A stretch of DNA of 64,000 bases from Chlorobiota bacterium (GCA_022616535.1 JAKEEM010000021.1:47520-111519), one strand, 5' to 3'. Counted from the first letter of the stretch, positions 1 through 10,162 are shown. The notes: a model not told the origin generated them from the letters alone. Translations and numbers: made by a program.

Positions 1-2427
1 GCATCGGATGATTTATCCAAATCGTTCATTCAGTTCTCGGGCTCATCCACTTCCGTTGTAATGGAAGTAAACGGTAAAAATGCGCTGGCTTCGTTTACAT
101 CGTCATCAAACGGTGTATTCAGACTCAACGTAATTAAAGAATTAAACGGTAAAGAGCTTTCCAACATTAATCCGAAAGAATTCCAGTTAAGGGTTTATCC
201 TGACGAATACCCGGAAATTAAAATACTCGAGCCCGAGAGCTCAGAGTCGCTGGTTCAGGGAGAAAAAGAAATTTTAGTCCGGTCAAGGGTTACCGATGAC
301 TTTGGATTCAGTAAAATACGGCTAGGATATAAAATTTCTAAATCGAAATACGGACCTGTTGATAAAGACTACAGCTTTGCTGATATTTCTATAAAAAATA
401 CAGATGCAACCGGAGTTGAAGTCCCTTATATGTGGAATTTATCAAGCCTGAATTTAGGCACTGAGGATGAGGTTGAATATTTTGTTGAAGTCTATGATAA
501 CGATATTATAAGCGGTCCCAAAATGACACGCTCGGAAGTTCGCAAACTTATCTATCCTTCTTTAGAAACCCTGCTGAATAAAACAAAAAAGACAAAGGAC
601 GAAATTGAAAATGAACTTCAGTCAGCATACCAGGATGCATTAGAGCTGCAGAAAGAGCTTGACGAAATAAAAGACAAGCTTGATAAAAATCCCGAAGAAC
701 TTGGTTTAAATGACCCGCTGAAAAACCAGCTGCTTCAGCAAAAACTTGAAAATATTCAGAATAACCTCGCAAATACACAGCAAAAGCTTGACGATTTGAT
801 GAAAGAGCTTCAGCAGCACAGCCAGATTTCAAAAGAGACTCTTGAAAAGTACATGGAGCTGCAAAAACTGTTTCAAAAAATCGATTCTAAAGAGCTTCGT
901 GACGCTTTAAAAAAGCTCCAGGAAGCAATGAAGAATTTCAATAAAGACCAGCTCAAAGAAGCCATGCGTAATTTTAAGTTCGATGAGGAGAATTTCAGGA
1001 AATCGCTTGAAAAAACCATGGAGCTTTTGAACAAAATCTTAGCGGAGCAGAAATTCGGAGAACTTACGCAGAAGCTTGATGAAATTACTAAGCAGCAGGA
1101 TAAAATGAAGGATGAGACCAAAAATACCCCCCAAAATGATAACAATAAGCTAAATGAACTGTCAAAATCACAGGAGCAGCTTAAGAAAGAATATGAAGAC
1201 TTTCACAAACAGCTGAAAGAGCTTCAGGATAGCATGAAAAAGCTCGGCAGCCAGCAGATTTCAAAAGAAATGCAGAAGATGCTAGAGGAAATGATGAAAA
1301 AACAGCTTGAAAAGAAAATGCAGGAAGCGTCGCAGAATCTTCAAAACGGAAACAAGAATCAGTCCCAGCAGCAACAAAATGAAATTTCACAGGATTTAAA
1401 CCAGCTTAACAAGAATATGCAGGATATGCTTGCACAAATGCTTGAAGAAGAAAATCAGAAGCTAATGGCAAAGATGTTGGAATTTTTGAACAAACTTCAG
1501 GAAATGTCAAAAAAGCAGAGTGAGCTAAAAGAACAATCGAAAGATCTTGATAAAGACAGCGATTCAAAAGAGTTTAAGGAAAACCAGAGCCAGCAGGAGA
1601 AGCTGCAGAACCAGCTTTCTAACCTGATTGAGGAAATGATGAGCATGGCACAGCAAATGGGAATGAATCCTATGATGAGTAAGAATCTTGGTGATGCTTA
1701 TAACGAAATGGATAAGGCAGTAGACCAGCTTGGCTTGAAAGAGGGACCAAATGCAAATATATCACAAGGCAAAGCTAAGGAACATCTTGATAAGGCAATC
1801 GAAAGAATGCAGCAAATGTGCCAAAGCGGGATGCAGGGAAAGGGCAATAAACCTTCGATGAGCTTAAGCCAGCTATTGCAGCAGCTGCAGCAGATGATTC
1901 AGCGCCAGCAGGGGCTTAATATGCAGATGCAGGGAATGGAGCAAAGCATGAACCAGGGACCGCTGACACAGGAGCAAATGGCACAAATGCAGAAACTTGC
2001 ACTTGAGCAGCAAACTCTGAAAGATAATCTAAAACAATTAAACGAGGACTTTAAAAAACAACAGGAAACCGAAGGGAAAAAGCTACTCGGAAATCTTGAT
2101 GAAGTGCAAAAGGATATGATGGAGGTCATAAAAGATTTGCAGGAGAATAATATAACGCCAGAAACAAAAAAAAGGCAGGAAAGAATTCTTTCAAGGATGC
2201 TGGACTTTCAGCTGTCACAAAGAGAGAAGGATTTTGAGCAAAGGCGCGAGTCGCGTCCCGGGAAAAATTTTGAGAGAAGCTCGCCACCGGAAATAGTTAT
2301 CTCTAAGCCGAACATAATCGACGGCATTAATCAGGATGCGCTTGAGATTCAGAAAGAAAGTTTCACGGAAGATTATGAAATCCTTATTCAGAAGTACATG
2401 CAAAAGATTAAATCAAAGAGCCAATAG
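1..2427 (+). CDS. DUF4175-like coiled-coil protein (5' end missing)
   Basis: The reading frame is open from base 1, so the N-terminus lies outside the window; the first in-frame Met is at 61 and is unlikely to be the true start. The visible part begins with a beta-rich stretch with VYPDEYPEI and DDFGFSKIRLGY motifs, typical of the extracytoplasmic region of DUF4175/TIGR02302-like proteins. From about residue 190 to 760 (counting from 61) it is an almost continuous Gln/Met/Lys/Glu-rich coiled coil with many QQ and MQ runs. The family normally has N-terminal membrane helices, which would be upstream here. Function is unknown; an envelope-associated structural role is only an inference. The family assignment is by overall character, not by search. 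Confidence 0.7.
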   Translation, partial: ASDDLSKSFIQFSGSSTSVVMEVNGKNALASFTSSSNGVFRLNVIKELNGKELSNINPKEFQLRVYPDEYPEIKILEPESSESLVQGEKEILVRSRVTDDFGFSKIRLGYKISKSKYGPVDKDYSFADISIKNTDATGVEVPYMWNLSSLNLGTEDEVEYFVEVYDNDIISGPKMTRSEVRKLIYPSLETLLNKTKKTKDEIENELQSAYQDALELQKELDEIKDKLDKNPEELGLNDPLKNQLLQQKLENIQNNLANTQQKLDDLMKELQQHSQISKETLEKYMELQKLFQKIDSKELRDALKKLQEAMKNFNKDQLKEAMRNFKFDEENFRKSLEKTMELLNKILAEQKFGELTQKLDEITKQQDKMKDETKNTPQNDNNKLNELSKSQEQLKKEYEDFHKQLKELQDSMKKLGSQQISKEMQKMLEEMMKKQLEKKMQEASQNLQNGNKNQSQQQQNEISQDLNQLNKNMQDMLAQMLEEENQKLMAKMLEFLNKLQEMSKKQSELKEQSKDLDKDSDSKEFKENQSQQEKLQNQLSNLIEEMMSMAQQMGMNPMMSKNLGDAYNEMDKAVDQLGLKEGPNANISQGKAKEHLDKAIERMQQMCQSGMQGKGNKPSMSLSQLLQQLQQMIQRQQGLNMQMQGMEQSMNQGPLTQEQMAQMQKLALEQQTLKDNLKQLNEDFKKQQETEGKKLLGNLDEVQKDMMEVIKDLQENNITPETKKRQERILSRMLDFQLSQREKDFEQRRESRPGKNFERSSPPEIVISKPNIIDGINQDALEIQKESFTEDYEILIQKYMQKIKSKSQ

Positions 2428-2461
2428 GCCGGATCGGTAATATCGGATATTAAACTTAACC

Positions 2462-2806
2462 TTAAACAGTCTGTTTGGCTTCTTCCCTCCGCTTCTTTCG
2501 AAGGATAAAGTTTAAGACGTATAAATCAAAACAAATAAATGTAATAACTCCCATTGCAATTACCAGCGCATTGCCTCTTCTTATACCAACAATCAAAAAA
2601 GTAACTGAAGTTATAAGGGTTAATGCAACTGCAATATGCGCAGCAACGTGTTTTTCGTTTTTAGTGGGTATTGCAAGCACTAAGAGTATTAAGCCAATTC
2701 CGGGAGCAATCAGAGCGGTAGGACTTGATGAGATTATGTAGCCGTAAACACCGAGGACAATCAATATGATGGCATTTACCATCATAATCAAATGATTTTT
2801 GAGCAT
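2462..2806 (-). CDS. Small four-helix membrane protein, unknown function
   Basis: The predicted 114-residue protein is mostly hydrophobic, with four likely membrane segments (about residues 8-27, 30-46, 55-75 and 80-102) and a basic tail (RKKRREE). The size and layout resemble TMEM14-like or DUF-type small integral membrane proteins, but I do not recognise a diagnostic motif. It converges with the DUF4175-like gene, with about 34 bp between the stop codons, and is alone on its strand. The overlapping plus-strand frame is a shadow. Confidence 0.55.
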   Translation of the reverse strand: MLKNHLIMMVNAIILIVLGVYGYIISSSPTALIAPGIGLILLVLAIPTKNEKHVAAHIAVALTLITSVTFLIVGIRRGNALVIAMGVITFICFDLYVLNFILRKKRREEAKQTV

Positions 2807-2956
2807 GTTTTTATTGTTTAGATTTACTTATTTAGGTTAATGACTCTACATTGACAGCACTTGTGGGTCACCACCCACTCGGTTTTACAAATTTAAACCC
2901 AATTTAATACTTATGAAATCCACAACAAAATATGAGCCAAAGGATTTCCGAGTTAA

Positions 2957-2987
2957 TTGAATGCGATGCTAAAAATTGCTATTTTTG
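2957..2987 (+). promoter_or_regulatory. Promoter, TTG-N20-TATTTTTG
   Basis: A TTG at 2957-2959 is followed after 20 bp by TATTTTTG at 2980-2987. This matches the Bacteroidota housekeeping-sigma consensus (TTTG near -33, TAnnTTTG near -7). Transcription would begin near 2993, about 25 nt before the TTG start codon at 3019. The same spacing recurs at other promoters in this window. Confidence 0.55.
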
Positions 2988-3018
2988 AGCTTTATTGCAA
3001 TATTTTTAAGACCTAACT

Positions 3019-5010
3019 TTGACAAAACTTAAGAAAAAACGGGAGAAAAAGCAAAAAAACGTTTTACGGGACATTGATGTAAGTTATTCAATAAATTTGC
3101 CATCTTATGCTAAAAACATCATACTCTGTCTACTTATAATTTTATCTGTAGCCCTTCCATATTATTATTTAAACTATGCCTTTTCAGCAAATAAATATTA
3201 CAGTTTCCCGCTCGATGACCCGTGGATTCACATGCAGTTCGCAAAAAACTTCGCTGAGTTCGGAAGCTACTCGTACTATAAAAATGAGCTTGTTACCGCC
3301 GGTTCAACTTCGCCAGTATATACTTTTATTCTAACTTCGGGATTTTTAATTACGAAAAGCGAAATGCCGCTCAGCTACATTATGGGCATTCTATTTTTTT
3401 TATTATCAGCGGTTTATTTTTATAAGCTCTCAAATGATACATTCATCAAAGAAAACTGGCTGGCAATTGCGGCATCTCTTATTTTTGTGCTGGATAAATG
3501 GCTGAATTTCATTTCTGTAACAGGAATGGAAACAACATTGCACATATTCCTTATTATAGCATGCTTTTTTTATTATCATCGCAAGAATGCTGCAGCGTTT
3601 GCTTTGACACTCGGACTTACAATTTGGACAAGACCCGATGCAATTGCACTTTTTTTTGCAATCCTATTAGATTACTTTTTACTTTTTTATTTAAAGAAAA
3701 ACGCTCCCAAAGAAAATGTAGAAACAATATTGTTTTCAAAACAGGATTTAATGAAAATAGGAATCATCACAGGAACTATATTATCTGCTTATTTTGCAAT
3801 GAATCTTATTATATCGGGCACGATTCTACCCAATACTTACGGAGCGAAGGTTTCGTATTACTCGGCTGAATTTAGGAGCCGCGCTGATTTTCTGAAGATT
3901 GAAGTCTGGGACTATTTTACCGAATCTGCATATATGCTTTTAATCTTTCCCTTTGCGTTAGCAGTTATAAAAACCTTAACGGATATTTTCCATTTAAAAT
4001 ACAACCGTAATTTTCTGGCAGTAATATTTATTTTTACATTAATTTTTATTTACTGGTATAAGCTCCCCTACGCCCATCGTTTCGGAAGATACCTAATGCC
4101 GGTAATACCCTTTTACATTTTGCTTTTCACATACGGGTCTCGTGAATTTTTCAAATGGTTTTCGAAATATTTAGCCGATAAGAATTTAATTAACGGATTA
4201 AACGTAATGTTCCTTGCCGCTGTAACTATTTATTTCGGCTCATCATACTACAAAAACAAGGAGCTGTATCAGGAGCAATGCAGGCATATTTACATAAGAC
4301 AAGTGCTTACTGCACAATGGCTGAAAAACAATACCCCTGAAAATTCAGTTATTGCAACCCATGACGTAGGAGCTATTGCATTTTATTCTGAGAGAAAAAT
4401 AGTTGATATCGTCGGCTTAATTAACCCCCAGTTTATTCCAAAGCTCAACACCAAAGAATTTGCCTCCTTTGTCAAAGAAGAGCTTAAGAAGCAAAATGTT
4501 ACGCACGTTGCATTTCTTAAGGAATGGTTTCAGGTGGTTAACCAGCCGGTTTTATTTAAAGCAGGGGAAAACGGATTTGAAATCATGGAGGTTTATGAAT
4601 ATTTTCCGGGTAAAACTCACATCTTAAGTGTTGAAGTAAACAATACTTTAATGTATGCAGGGGAGCTTTTGGCAAAGAAACAGTTCCAGCAGGCACTGAA
4701 CGTTTTAAACGGTGCGGCGAGAGCAGATACAAATTCATCATTAACGTATTACATGCTGGCGTATGCCTACGGAATTCTTGGTGACCCGGTGAACACAGAG
4801 AAATACCTTAAAAGAGCAATTGGAGTATACCCGGGGTATAAGGAAGCAGCTGCAATATTAAGCAACCTATATAAATCTCAGAATAAAATCCCTGATGCAA
4901 AGAACGTTCTTAGCAATTACCTTCAGTTAAATCCCTCGGACACATCTGTTTCAAAAATGCTTACGGAGCTTTCTAACAGCGATTCAGATACATCAAAAGT
5001 AAATAAATGA
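3019..5010 (+). CDS. GT-C-type membrane glycosyltransferase with C-terminal TPR repeats
   Basis: A 663-residue protein with a basic cytoplasmic N-terminus and about ten membrane helices (roughly residues 30-430). An acidic PLDDPWIH motif lies just after the first helix, as expected for the first-loop catalytic acidic pair of GT-C enzymes using polyprenyl-phosphate sugars. The soluble C-terminus holds a GAIAFYSERKIVDIVGL segment, seen in this class of predicted transferases, and then about three TPR repeats (about residues 545-655). The start codon is TTG; no ATG occurs in the preceding in-frame stretch and the promoter just upstream fits. It overlaps mltG by 4 bp (ATGA), so the two are probably translationally coupled. 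The donor and acceptor sugars cannot be read from sequence. Confidence 0.7.
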   Translation: MTKLKKKREKKQKNVLRDIDVSYSINLPSYAKNIILCLLIILSVALPYYYLNYAFSANKYYSFPLDDPWIHMQFAKNFAEFGSYSYYKNELVTAGSTSPVYTFILTSGFLITKSEMPLSYIMGILFFLLSAVYFYKLSNDTFIKENWLAIAASLIFVLDKWLNFISVTGMETTLHIFLIIACFFYYHRKNAAAFALTLGLTIWTRPDAIALFFAILLDYFLLFYLKKNAPKENVETILFSKQDLMKIGIITGTILSAYFAMNLIISGTILPNTYGAKVSYYSAEFRSRADFLKIEVWDYFTESAYMLLIFPFALAVIKTLTDIFHLKYNRNFLAVIFIFTLIFIYWYKLPYAHRFGRYLMPVIPFYILLFTYGSREFFKWFSKYLADKNLINGLNVMFLAAVTIYFGSSYYKNKELYQEQCRHIYIRQVLTAQWLKNNTPENSVIATHDVGAIAFYSERKIVDIVGLINPQFIPKLNTKEFASFVKEELKKQNVTHVAFLKEWFQVVNQPVLFKAGENGFEIMEVYEYFPGKTHILSVEVNNTLMYAGELLAKKQFQQALNVLNGAARADTNSSLTYYMLAYAYGILGDPVNTEKYLKRAIGVYPGYKEAAAILSNLYKSQNKIPDAKNVLSNYLQLNPSDTSVSKMLTELSNSDSDTSKVNK

Positions 5011-6035
5011 CAGAAAGATATTTTTATCCGCCGGCTTTTGTAATAACCTTTGCAGTATTTTTTCTGCTGCAGGTTGGCTTGTTAAATAGAAATTATAGAA
5101 ACATCGGTGATGATGCGGTTATTAAAATCATAAAGGGTGATAATTTAAGGTCAGTGGCAACCAAGCTTGAAGAAAGCGAGGTAATATTTAATAAATACAT
5201 ACTTATTGCTTTGGGAAGGGTATTTGGATATCAGGTCAATCTTATTCCGGGAGAATACAAACTGGAAAACGGACTGACTTACCTGGTTATTTTAAAAACA
5301 CTGACCGACCCGAGTGTTATGAGGAGTGTTACCATCACAATCCCGGAGGGGTTAAACATAAAGCAAATAGCGAGACTGCTCCATAGGCAAATCGGAGTCG
5401 ATTCAGCCAGATTTGTGGAAGAAGGTAAAAATGACAGCTTGATAAAAATGCTTGATATAGAAGCCGATAATCTTGAAGGTTTCCTGTTTCCCGATACTTA
5501 CAGGATTTCGATTGGCGGGAATATTAACATTGAAAGAGAAATTGTATCGATATTGGCAAATGAATTCAGAAAGAAAATCAATATGGAAATAAAAGAGGAA
5601 ATGGAGAAACAAAATTTATCACTTAATGAACTTATAACAATTGCCTCAATAATCGAGGGAGAAACAAGATATGATGAAGAAAAGAAAACCATAGCCGGCG
5701 TCTATTACAACCGGCTGAAACGCGGTATTAAGCTTGAAGCAGACCCCACAGTTCAATATTCTCTTCCTGACGGTCCCAAGAAAAGGCTGAAGTTCAGCGA
5801 TTTAAAATATCCCTCGCCCTATAACACATATTTAAATAAAGGACTGCCTCCGGGGCCGATTAATAATCCCGGCTTAAGCTCAATTCTGGCTGCATTAGAC
5901 CCAGAAGAACACAATTATTTATATTTTGTTGCAAAAGGCGACGGCTCACACAGATTTGCTGAAACATATGATGAGCACAAGAAGAACATAGAATTGTATA
6001 AACAATTCATACAAAATCAGGAAATTGAGAAGTGA
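5007..6035 (+). CDS. mltG: Endolytic murein transglycosylase MltG
   Basis: 342 residues, the usual size for the YceG/MltG family. One N-terminal membrane helix (about residues 9-25) is followed by a LysM-like segment (IKGDNLRSVATKLEE) and then the catalytic domain. The ASIIEGET motif (about residues 213-220) carries the catalytic Glu. GVYYNRLKRGIKLEADPTVQY and LPPGPINNPG are family signatures, and YFVAKGDGSHRF is close to the C-terminus. MltG cuts nascent glycan strands at the inner membrane and sets their length. Start and stop overlap both neighbours by 4 bp, so it sits in a tight operon with the GT-C gene and the next membrane protein. Confidence 0.95.
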   Translation: MTERYFYPPAFVITFAVFFLLQVGLLNRNYRNIGDDAVIKIIKGDNLRSVATKLEESEVIFNKYILIALGRVFGYQVNLIPGEYKLENGLTYLVILKTLTDPSVMRSVTITIPEGLNIKQIARLLHRQIGVDSARFVEEGKNDSLIKMLDIEADNLEGFLFPDTYRISIGGNINIEREIVSILANEFRKKINMEIKEEMEKQNLSLNELITIASIIEGETRYDEEKKTIAGVYYNRLKRGIKLEADPTVQYSLPDGPKKRLKFSDLKYPSPYNTYLNKGLPPGPINNPGLSSILAALDPEEHNYLYFVAKGDGSHRFAETYDEHKKNIELYKQFIQNQEIEK

Positions 6036-7654
6036 TTGACATTCGAAAAGTAAGAACACTTGGAAGCTTGCTATTAAAGCTTGAAACACGAAGCAAAAGC
6101 GGCACGAACAGGAAGCTTTTGCTGCTTAATATTTCTTATTTAATCCCCGGAATTCTTCTGCCGTGGATTTTAACAAAACAAAATACCGACCCTTCGGGTT
6201 TTGAATTTATATTTGTATCTTACTTTTTTTTCACTTTAATAATATTGTTTACAATTATCACAGAGCTCGATAATCTCATAATTTCGGGCTCGGAAAGTGA
6301 AATTTTTTCCTCCATGCCAATAGATGACCCTTTACTTGTGAACGCTAAAATGTATATGTTTTTGAGGTATTCATTTTTTCTAACTTCGCCTCTGTTAGTC
6401 CCCGGGTCTGTTTATTTTTATTTTATGATGAAATCGTTACCGCGTGCCTTCTTGTATTTTGCATCGGGATTTTTACTAATCTTTTTTTTAATTAATATTC
6501 TTATTCTGTTATACAGTGCAGCACTTAGAATTTTCAAATCAAAGCGTCTCAGTTCATATGCACTGGCTTTTCAGCTGTTTATGATTTTGTCATTAATATT
6601 TGGTTATCAGTTTATAGCATTAGTTATGACAGGCAGCCAATCAACCGGTATCACAGAATATTTGAGCCTGCTTAAGAAGACGGGCTTCATTGATTACTTT
6701 CCCCAGGCTTGGTATGCATTGCTTCCGTCAAGAAATAATTACGTTCCCGGATTTGAGTTAATGTTTAAGGTTTTTCTTCCGATTTTAATATGTTACCTGA
6801 GCTATTTCAGTCTAAAGATGTACCTGGCAGAAAATTACAGGTTTATAAGAGAAAAATTCCAGGACTCAAGAACATTTGGAGTGCTTTCTGGTGGCAGGCA
6901 GCGCTCCTTAATTTTTCAAATCGTAAGTGATTTTATACAAAATGTTTACTTAAAGAACAATATAGAGCGTTCATCTTACGGACTGGTGAGTTCTTTATAC
7001 AAAAAGGAAAAATCTGTAAGGCTGGCAATTTTACCTATGATTCTAATCCCCATTGCACTTGCATTTTTCGCGCTAGTTACTAATCAACTGCCTGTACCGT
7101 TGCAGTCCCAGTTCGGAGTTACGGAAAAGCCCGTTTTCCACATCTCGATTTTAATTGCGGTTCTGATTTCAATTAACACTGCAATGATGTCGATAAAGGT
7201 AACTAACTATAAGGGCGTCTGTTGGATTTATGATTCATACCCCGTTGAACCATTTAAACATTTTAAAAACGGATTCAGAAAATTTTTTGTAACTAACATG
7301 CTCGTCCCCATATGTATTTTATTAGAAATTATTTTCATATTAAAAATTCCGCTGCCTATTGCAACAATACACACACTATTTATTTTTATTTCGGCTAATT
7401 TATACGTTTCCATATACAGTCTGCTTAGCAAAGGACTGCCTTTTACAAAAGAAAACACCATGCTCAACTCTTTGCAGAGAATGACCGGGATAATTTATCC
7501 GATACTATACGGAATAGCAATTGTTTTTATTCAGATGTATGCATATAAAAACATTGTAAATGCAATTATCGTAATTCTGGCATTCATCAAAATAACCCTC
7601 TGGCTGAATTATTTTGGATTTGTGAGGGATGGTGTTCGAAAAGTAAGCCAATAA
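6032..7654 (+). CDS. Large polytopic membrane protein, ABC-2-permease-like, unknown function
   Basis: 540 residues starting at a GTG that overlaps the mltG stop (GTGA). I count about twelve hydrophobic segments, with an amphipathic linker around residues 280-340. The N-terminal half (ELDNLIISGSESEIFSSMPIDDPLLVNAKMY) resembles large permease-like proteins in which a cytoplasmic loop follows two helices, as in some ABC-2 exporters, but no ATPase partner is adjacent. Function is unknown. The tight coupling to mltG suggests a cell-envelope role, which is inference from context only. Confidence 0.65.
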   Translation: MIDIRKVRTLGSLLLKLETRSKSGTNRKLLLLNISYLIPGILLPWILTKQNTDPSGFEFIFVSYFFFTLIILFTIITELDNLIISGSESEIFSSMPIDDPLLVNAKMYMFLRYSFFLTSPLLVPGSVYFYFMMKSLPRAFLYFASGFLLIFFLINILILLYSAALRIFKSKRLSSYALAFQLFMILSLIFGYQFIALVMTGSQSTGITEYLSLLKKTGFIDYFPQAWYALLPSRNNYVPGFELMFKVFLPILICYLSYFSLKMYLAENYRFIREKFQDSRTFGVLSGGRQRSLIFQIVSDFIQNVYLKNNIERSSYGLVSSLYKKEKSVRLAILPMILIPIALAFFALVTNQLPVPLQSQFGVTEKPVFHISILIAVLISINTAMMSIKVTNYKGVCWIYDSYPVEPFKHFKNGFRKFFVTNMLVPICILLEIIFILKIPLPIATIHTLFIFISANLYVSIYSLLSKGLPFTKENTMLNSLQRMTGIIYPILYGIAIVFIQMYAYKNIVNAIIVILAFIKITLWLNYFGFVRDGVRKVSQ

Positions 7655-7702
7655 AATTTACATTTAATCTTAATTACACGGATTTTAATTTGTATTTCGA
7701 AT

Positions 7703-10162
7703 ATGACAAACTCCTCCGCGCAAGTTACTGTAAATAGAAATACTTATCTAGGTATCTTCTTTACAGCCTTATCGACTTTAATGTATGAAATACTTCTAAC
7801 CAGAATCTTCAGTGTCACAATGGGTTATCACTTTGCATTTATGGCTGTATCGCTTGCTATGTTTGGGATGACAGTTGGGGCAATTATAGTTTACGCCGCC
7901 CCAAATAAATTTCCTCAGGAAAAAATATATGAATCACTTGCTAAAAATGCCTTTTATTTCAGTTTCACAACTATTGCGAGCTTTCTTATTCATTTATTTA
8001 TTCCTTTCATTCACAGAACGTCCGTGATTGGATTTCTGGTAACATCATTTACATACGCAGAAATTTCCGTTCCTTTTATATTTAGCGGAGTATGCATTAG
8101 TCTTTTGCTAACCAGGTTTCCATTATCTGTGAACAGGCTTTACGCATCAGACTTAGTCGGTGCATCACTTGGATGTATTTTGGTTATAATTGCTTTAAAT
8201 TACTGCGGCGGACCAACAGGGGTCTTTGTAACAGCAGTATTTTCCGCTCTTGGAGGAATTTTCTTTTTAAGAAACACTGAGAAGAAGCCGAGGTTAGTCA
8301 AATTAATAATCTACTATACAATTTTATTAGCGCTCTTTTCCGCTATTCTCACTTTTATGGTAAACAATAACTCACCACTTCTCAGGTTATACTGGGTAAG
8401 GGGCGAGTGGGACGAAAAACCGCTTTATGAAAAATGGAACTCATTTTCGCGCGTAAGCATTGAAGGCGACTCAACAAAATACGAAATCCCCTTTGGCTGG
8501 GGGTTAAGCAACAGGTATGACCGCTCTAGGAAAATACGCCAGCTTATGCTAAATATCGATGCTCATTCAACAACGGTCCTTTCCCATTTTAATGGGGATA
8601 CATCTGAGCTTATTCACTTAAAATACGATGTTGCAAATTTAGCTCATTATCTAAGGCGAAATTCCGATGTTCTTGTGATTGGAAGCGGCGCGGGCAGGGA
8701 TATTTTATCCTCCTTAGCATTCGGGCAAAAATCTGTCCTTGGAATCGAAATTAATAAAGATATGATTTCGGCTATCAATAATGAATTCGGAAATTTTACA
8801 GGACATCTTGACCAGTATCCGAACGTAGAATTTGTGGGAGATGAGGCAAGAAGCTATATTCAAAGACTTGACAGAACCTTCGATATTATACAGGTTTCTG
8901 TAATCGATAACTGGTCCGCTTCTTCGTCCGGAGCATTCGTTTTGACTGAAAACGCGCTGTACACCATAGAAACATGGCGTTTACTTCTCAGCCGTTTAAA
9001 ACCGGACGGAATATTGACCGTAACAAGATTCTACCGCTCAAAGCCGATTGAGCATTACCGCCTCGTTAACATTTGCTCGGATGCATTAAACAATGCCGGA
9101 ATTACAGACGTTAGAAAACATTTAATGCTGATAAAATGCGAACAGTTGGAGCGCAAACAGGATAGGAGCGGTACAGGAACGATTCTGCTGAGTAAAGCGC
9201 CTTTCAATGAAAAAGATATAAAAATTGTTGACAGTTTATGCACAATATTCGACTTTGAGGAAGTGCTTTCGCCTCATTCATGTTCAGACAGCATCTTTGT
9301 AATTTTGACATCAAAAGCATACATTCGAAATGAGTTCAACAGAGATTTCCCGGTAAATATAAAAACACCCACTGACAATAAGCCGTTTTTCTTCCATTAT
9401 ATGAAGTTTCAGGATTTGGTTAATACACAGTTGTGGAAAAGCTGGGATATGGGATTTAATGCAAAGGCAATATTTATTCTTTCTGTTTTGGCAGTCACGA
9501 TGATCGCACTGTCTTCTCTATGCATAATAGTTCCTCTTAAAATTACTTCCAAAAGGGCTAATGCATCTTTAAATGGGTCATTCTATTATTTTCTTTTTTT
9601 TGCCTCAATAGGACTAGGCTTTATGTTCGTTGAAATATCCCAAATTCAGCGTTTGAATATATTTCTGGGTCACCCGACATACAGCCTCGCAGTGGCACTG
9701 TTTACTTTGTTAGTTTCAAGCGGAACGGGCAGTCATTTTAGCGGCACTAATAAAAATCAAATTAAAGGTTCATACATAAGGTTTTCGGCATTAGTTATTA
9801 TTATAATATTATTCGGACTCCTTACCCCACTTGTTATAATTTCTTTCAGAGAGTATTCAACTTTCATTAGGATAGTGGTTTCGGTTTTGATTCTATTCCC
9901 GATCGGATTTTTTATGGGAATGGCATTCCCAATTGGAATGAAGCATGCTTCTACAGACTTAAGCCCGATTACACCGTGGCTTTGGGGAATGAACGGGGTT
10001 ATGTCGGTTTTAGCCACAGTTTTATCAATTATAATTGCTATGAACTACGGTATATCAACATCTTACTGGACGGGAGCCGGCTGTTATTTAATTGCGGTAG
10101 GCTCGTTTATAGTAATTGCTAAAAAAAGGGGGGAGGATTCCAAAAATAAAAAGCCCCGTTAA
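7703..10162 (+). CDS. Membrane protein with embedded spermidine-synthase-like (SAM-dependent) domain
   Basis: 819 residues in three parts: six or seven N-terminal membrane helices (about 15-230), a soluble Rossmann domain (about 240-550), and a second helix block (about 590-815). The soluble domain has a SAM-binding motif VLVIGSGAGRDI followed by GIEINKDMI, and then VEFVGDEARSYIQ and DIIQVSVIDNWSASSSGAF, as in spermidine synthase relatives. The canonical polyamine-site residues are not clearly present, so polyamine synthesis should not be assumed. The helix-synthase-helix layout is widespread in bacteria and mostly uncharacterised. The next gene upstream ends 48 bp before it; the intrinsic terminator overlaps its stop codon. 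Confidence 0.75.
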   Translation: MTNSSAQVTVNRNTYLGIFFTALSTLMYEILLTRIFSVTMGYHFAFMAVSLAMFGMTVGAIIVYAAPNKFPQEKIYESLAKNAFYFSFTTIASFLIHLFIPFIHRTSVIGFLVTSFTYAEISVPFIFSGVCISLLLTRFPLSVNRLYASDLVGASLGCILVIIALNYCGGPTGVFVTAVFSALGGIFFLRNTEKKPRLVKLIIYYTILLALFSAILTFMVNNNSPLLRLYWVRGEWDEKPLYEKWNSFSRVSIEGDSTKYEIPFGWGLSNRYDRSRKIRQLMLNIDAHSTTVLSHFNGDTSELIHLKYDVANLAHYLRRNSDVLVIGSGAGRDILSSLAFGQKSVLGIEINKDMISAINNEFGNFTGHLDQYPNVEFVGDEARSYIQRLDRTFDIIQVSVIDNWSASSSGAFVLTENALYTIETWRLLLSRLKPDGILTVTRFYRSKPIEHYRLVNICSDALNNAGITDVRKHLMLIKCEQLERKQDRSGTGTILLSKAPFNEKDIKIVDSLCTIFDFEEVLSPHSCSDSIFVILTSKAYIRNEFNRDFPVNIKTPTDNKPFFFHYMKFQDLVNTQLWKSWDMGFNAKAIFILSVLAVTMIALSSLCIIVPLKITSKRANASLNGSFYYFLFFASIGLGFMFVEISQIQRLNIFLGHPTYSLAVALFTLLVSSGTGSHFSGTNKNQIKGSYIRFSALVIIIILFGLLTPLVIISFREYSTFIRIVVSVLILFPIGFFMGMAFPIGMKHASTDLSPITPWLWGMNGVMSVLATVLSIIIAMNYGISTSYWTGAGCYLIAVGSFIVIAKKRGEDSKNKKPR

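Noticed and set aside
548..2403. Long antisense open frames within the DUF4175-like gene
   Set aside because: They are shadows of the Gln/Lys-rich codon usage (CAG, AAG, GAA) and have no upstream signals or recognisable protein.
2863..2878. Hairpin GTGGGT-CACC-ACCCAC
   Set aside because: A short isolated hairpin with no T-run and no clear gene end; too little to assign a role.
7681..7702. Promoter just before the spermidine-synthase-like gene
   Set aside because: The nearest matches (TAATTTG, TATTTCG) do not fit the 8-base -7 element and there is no TTG at the right distance.
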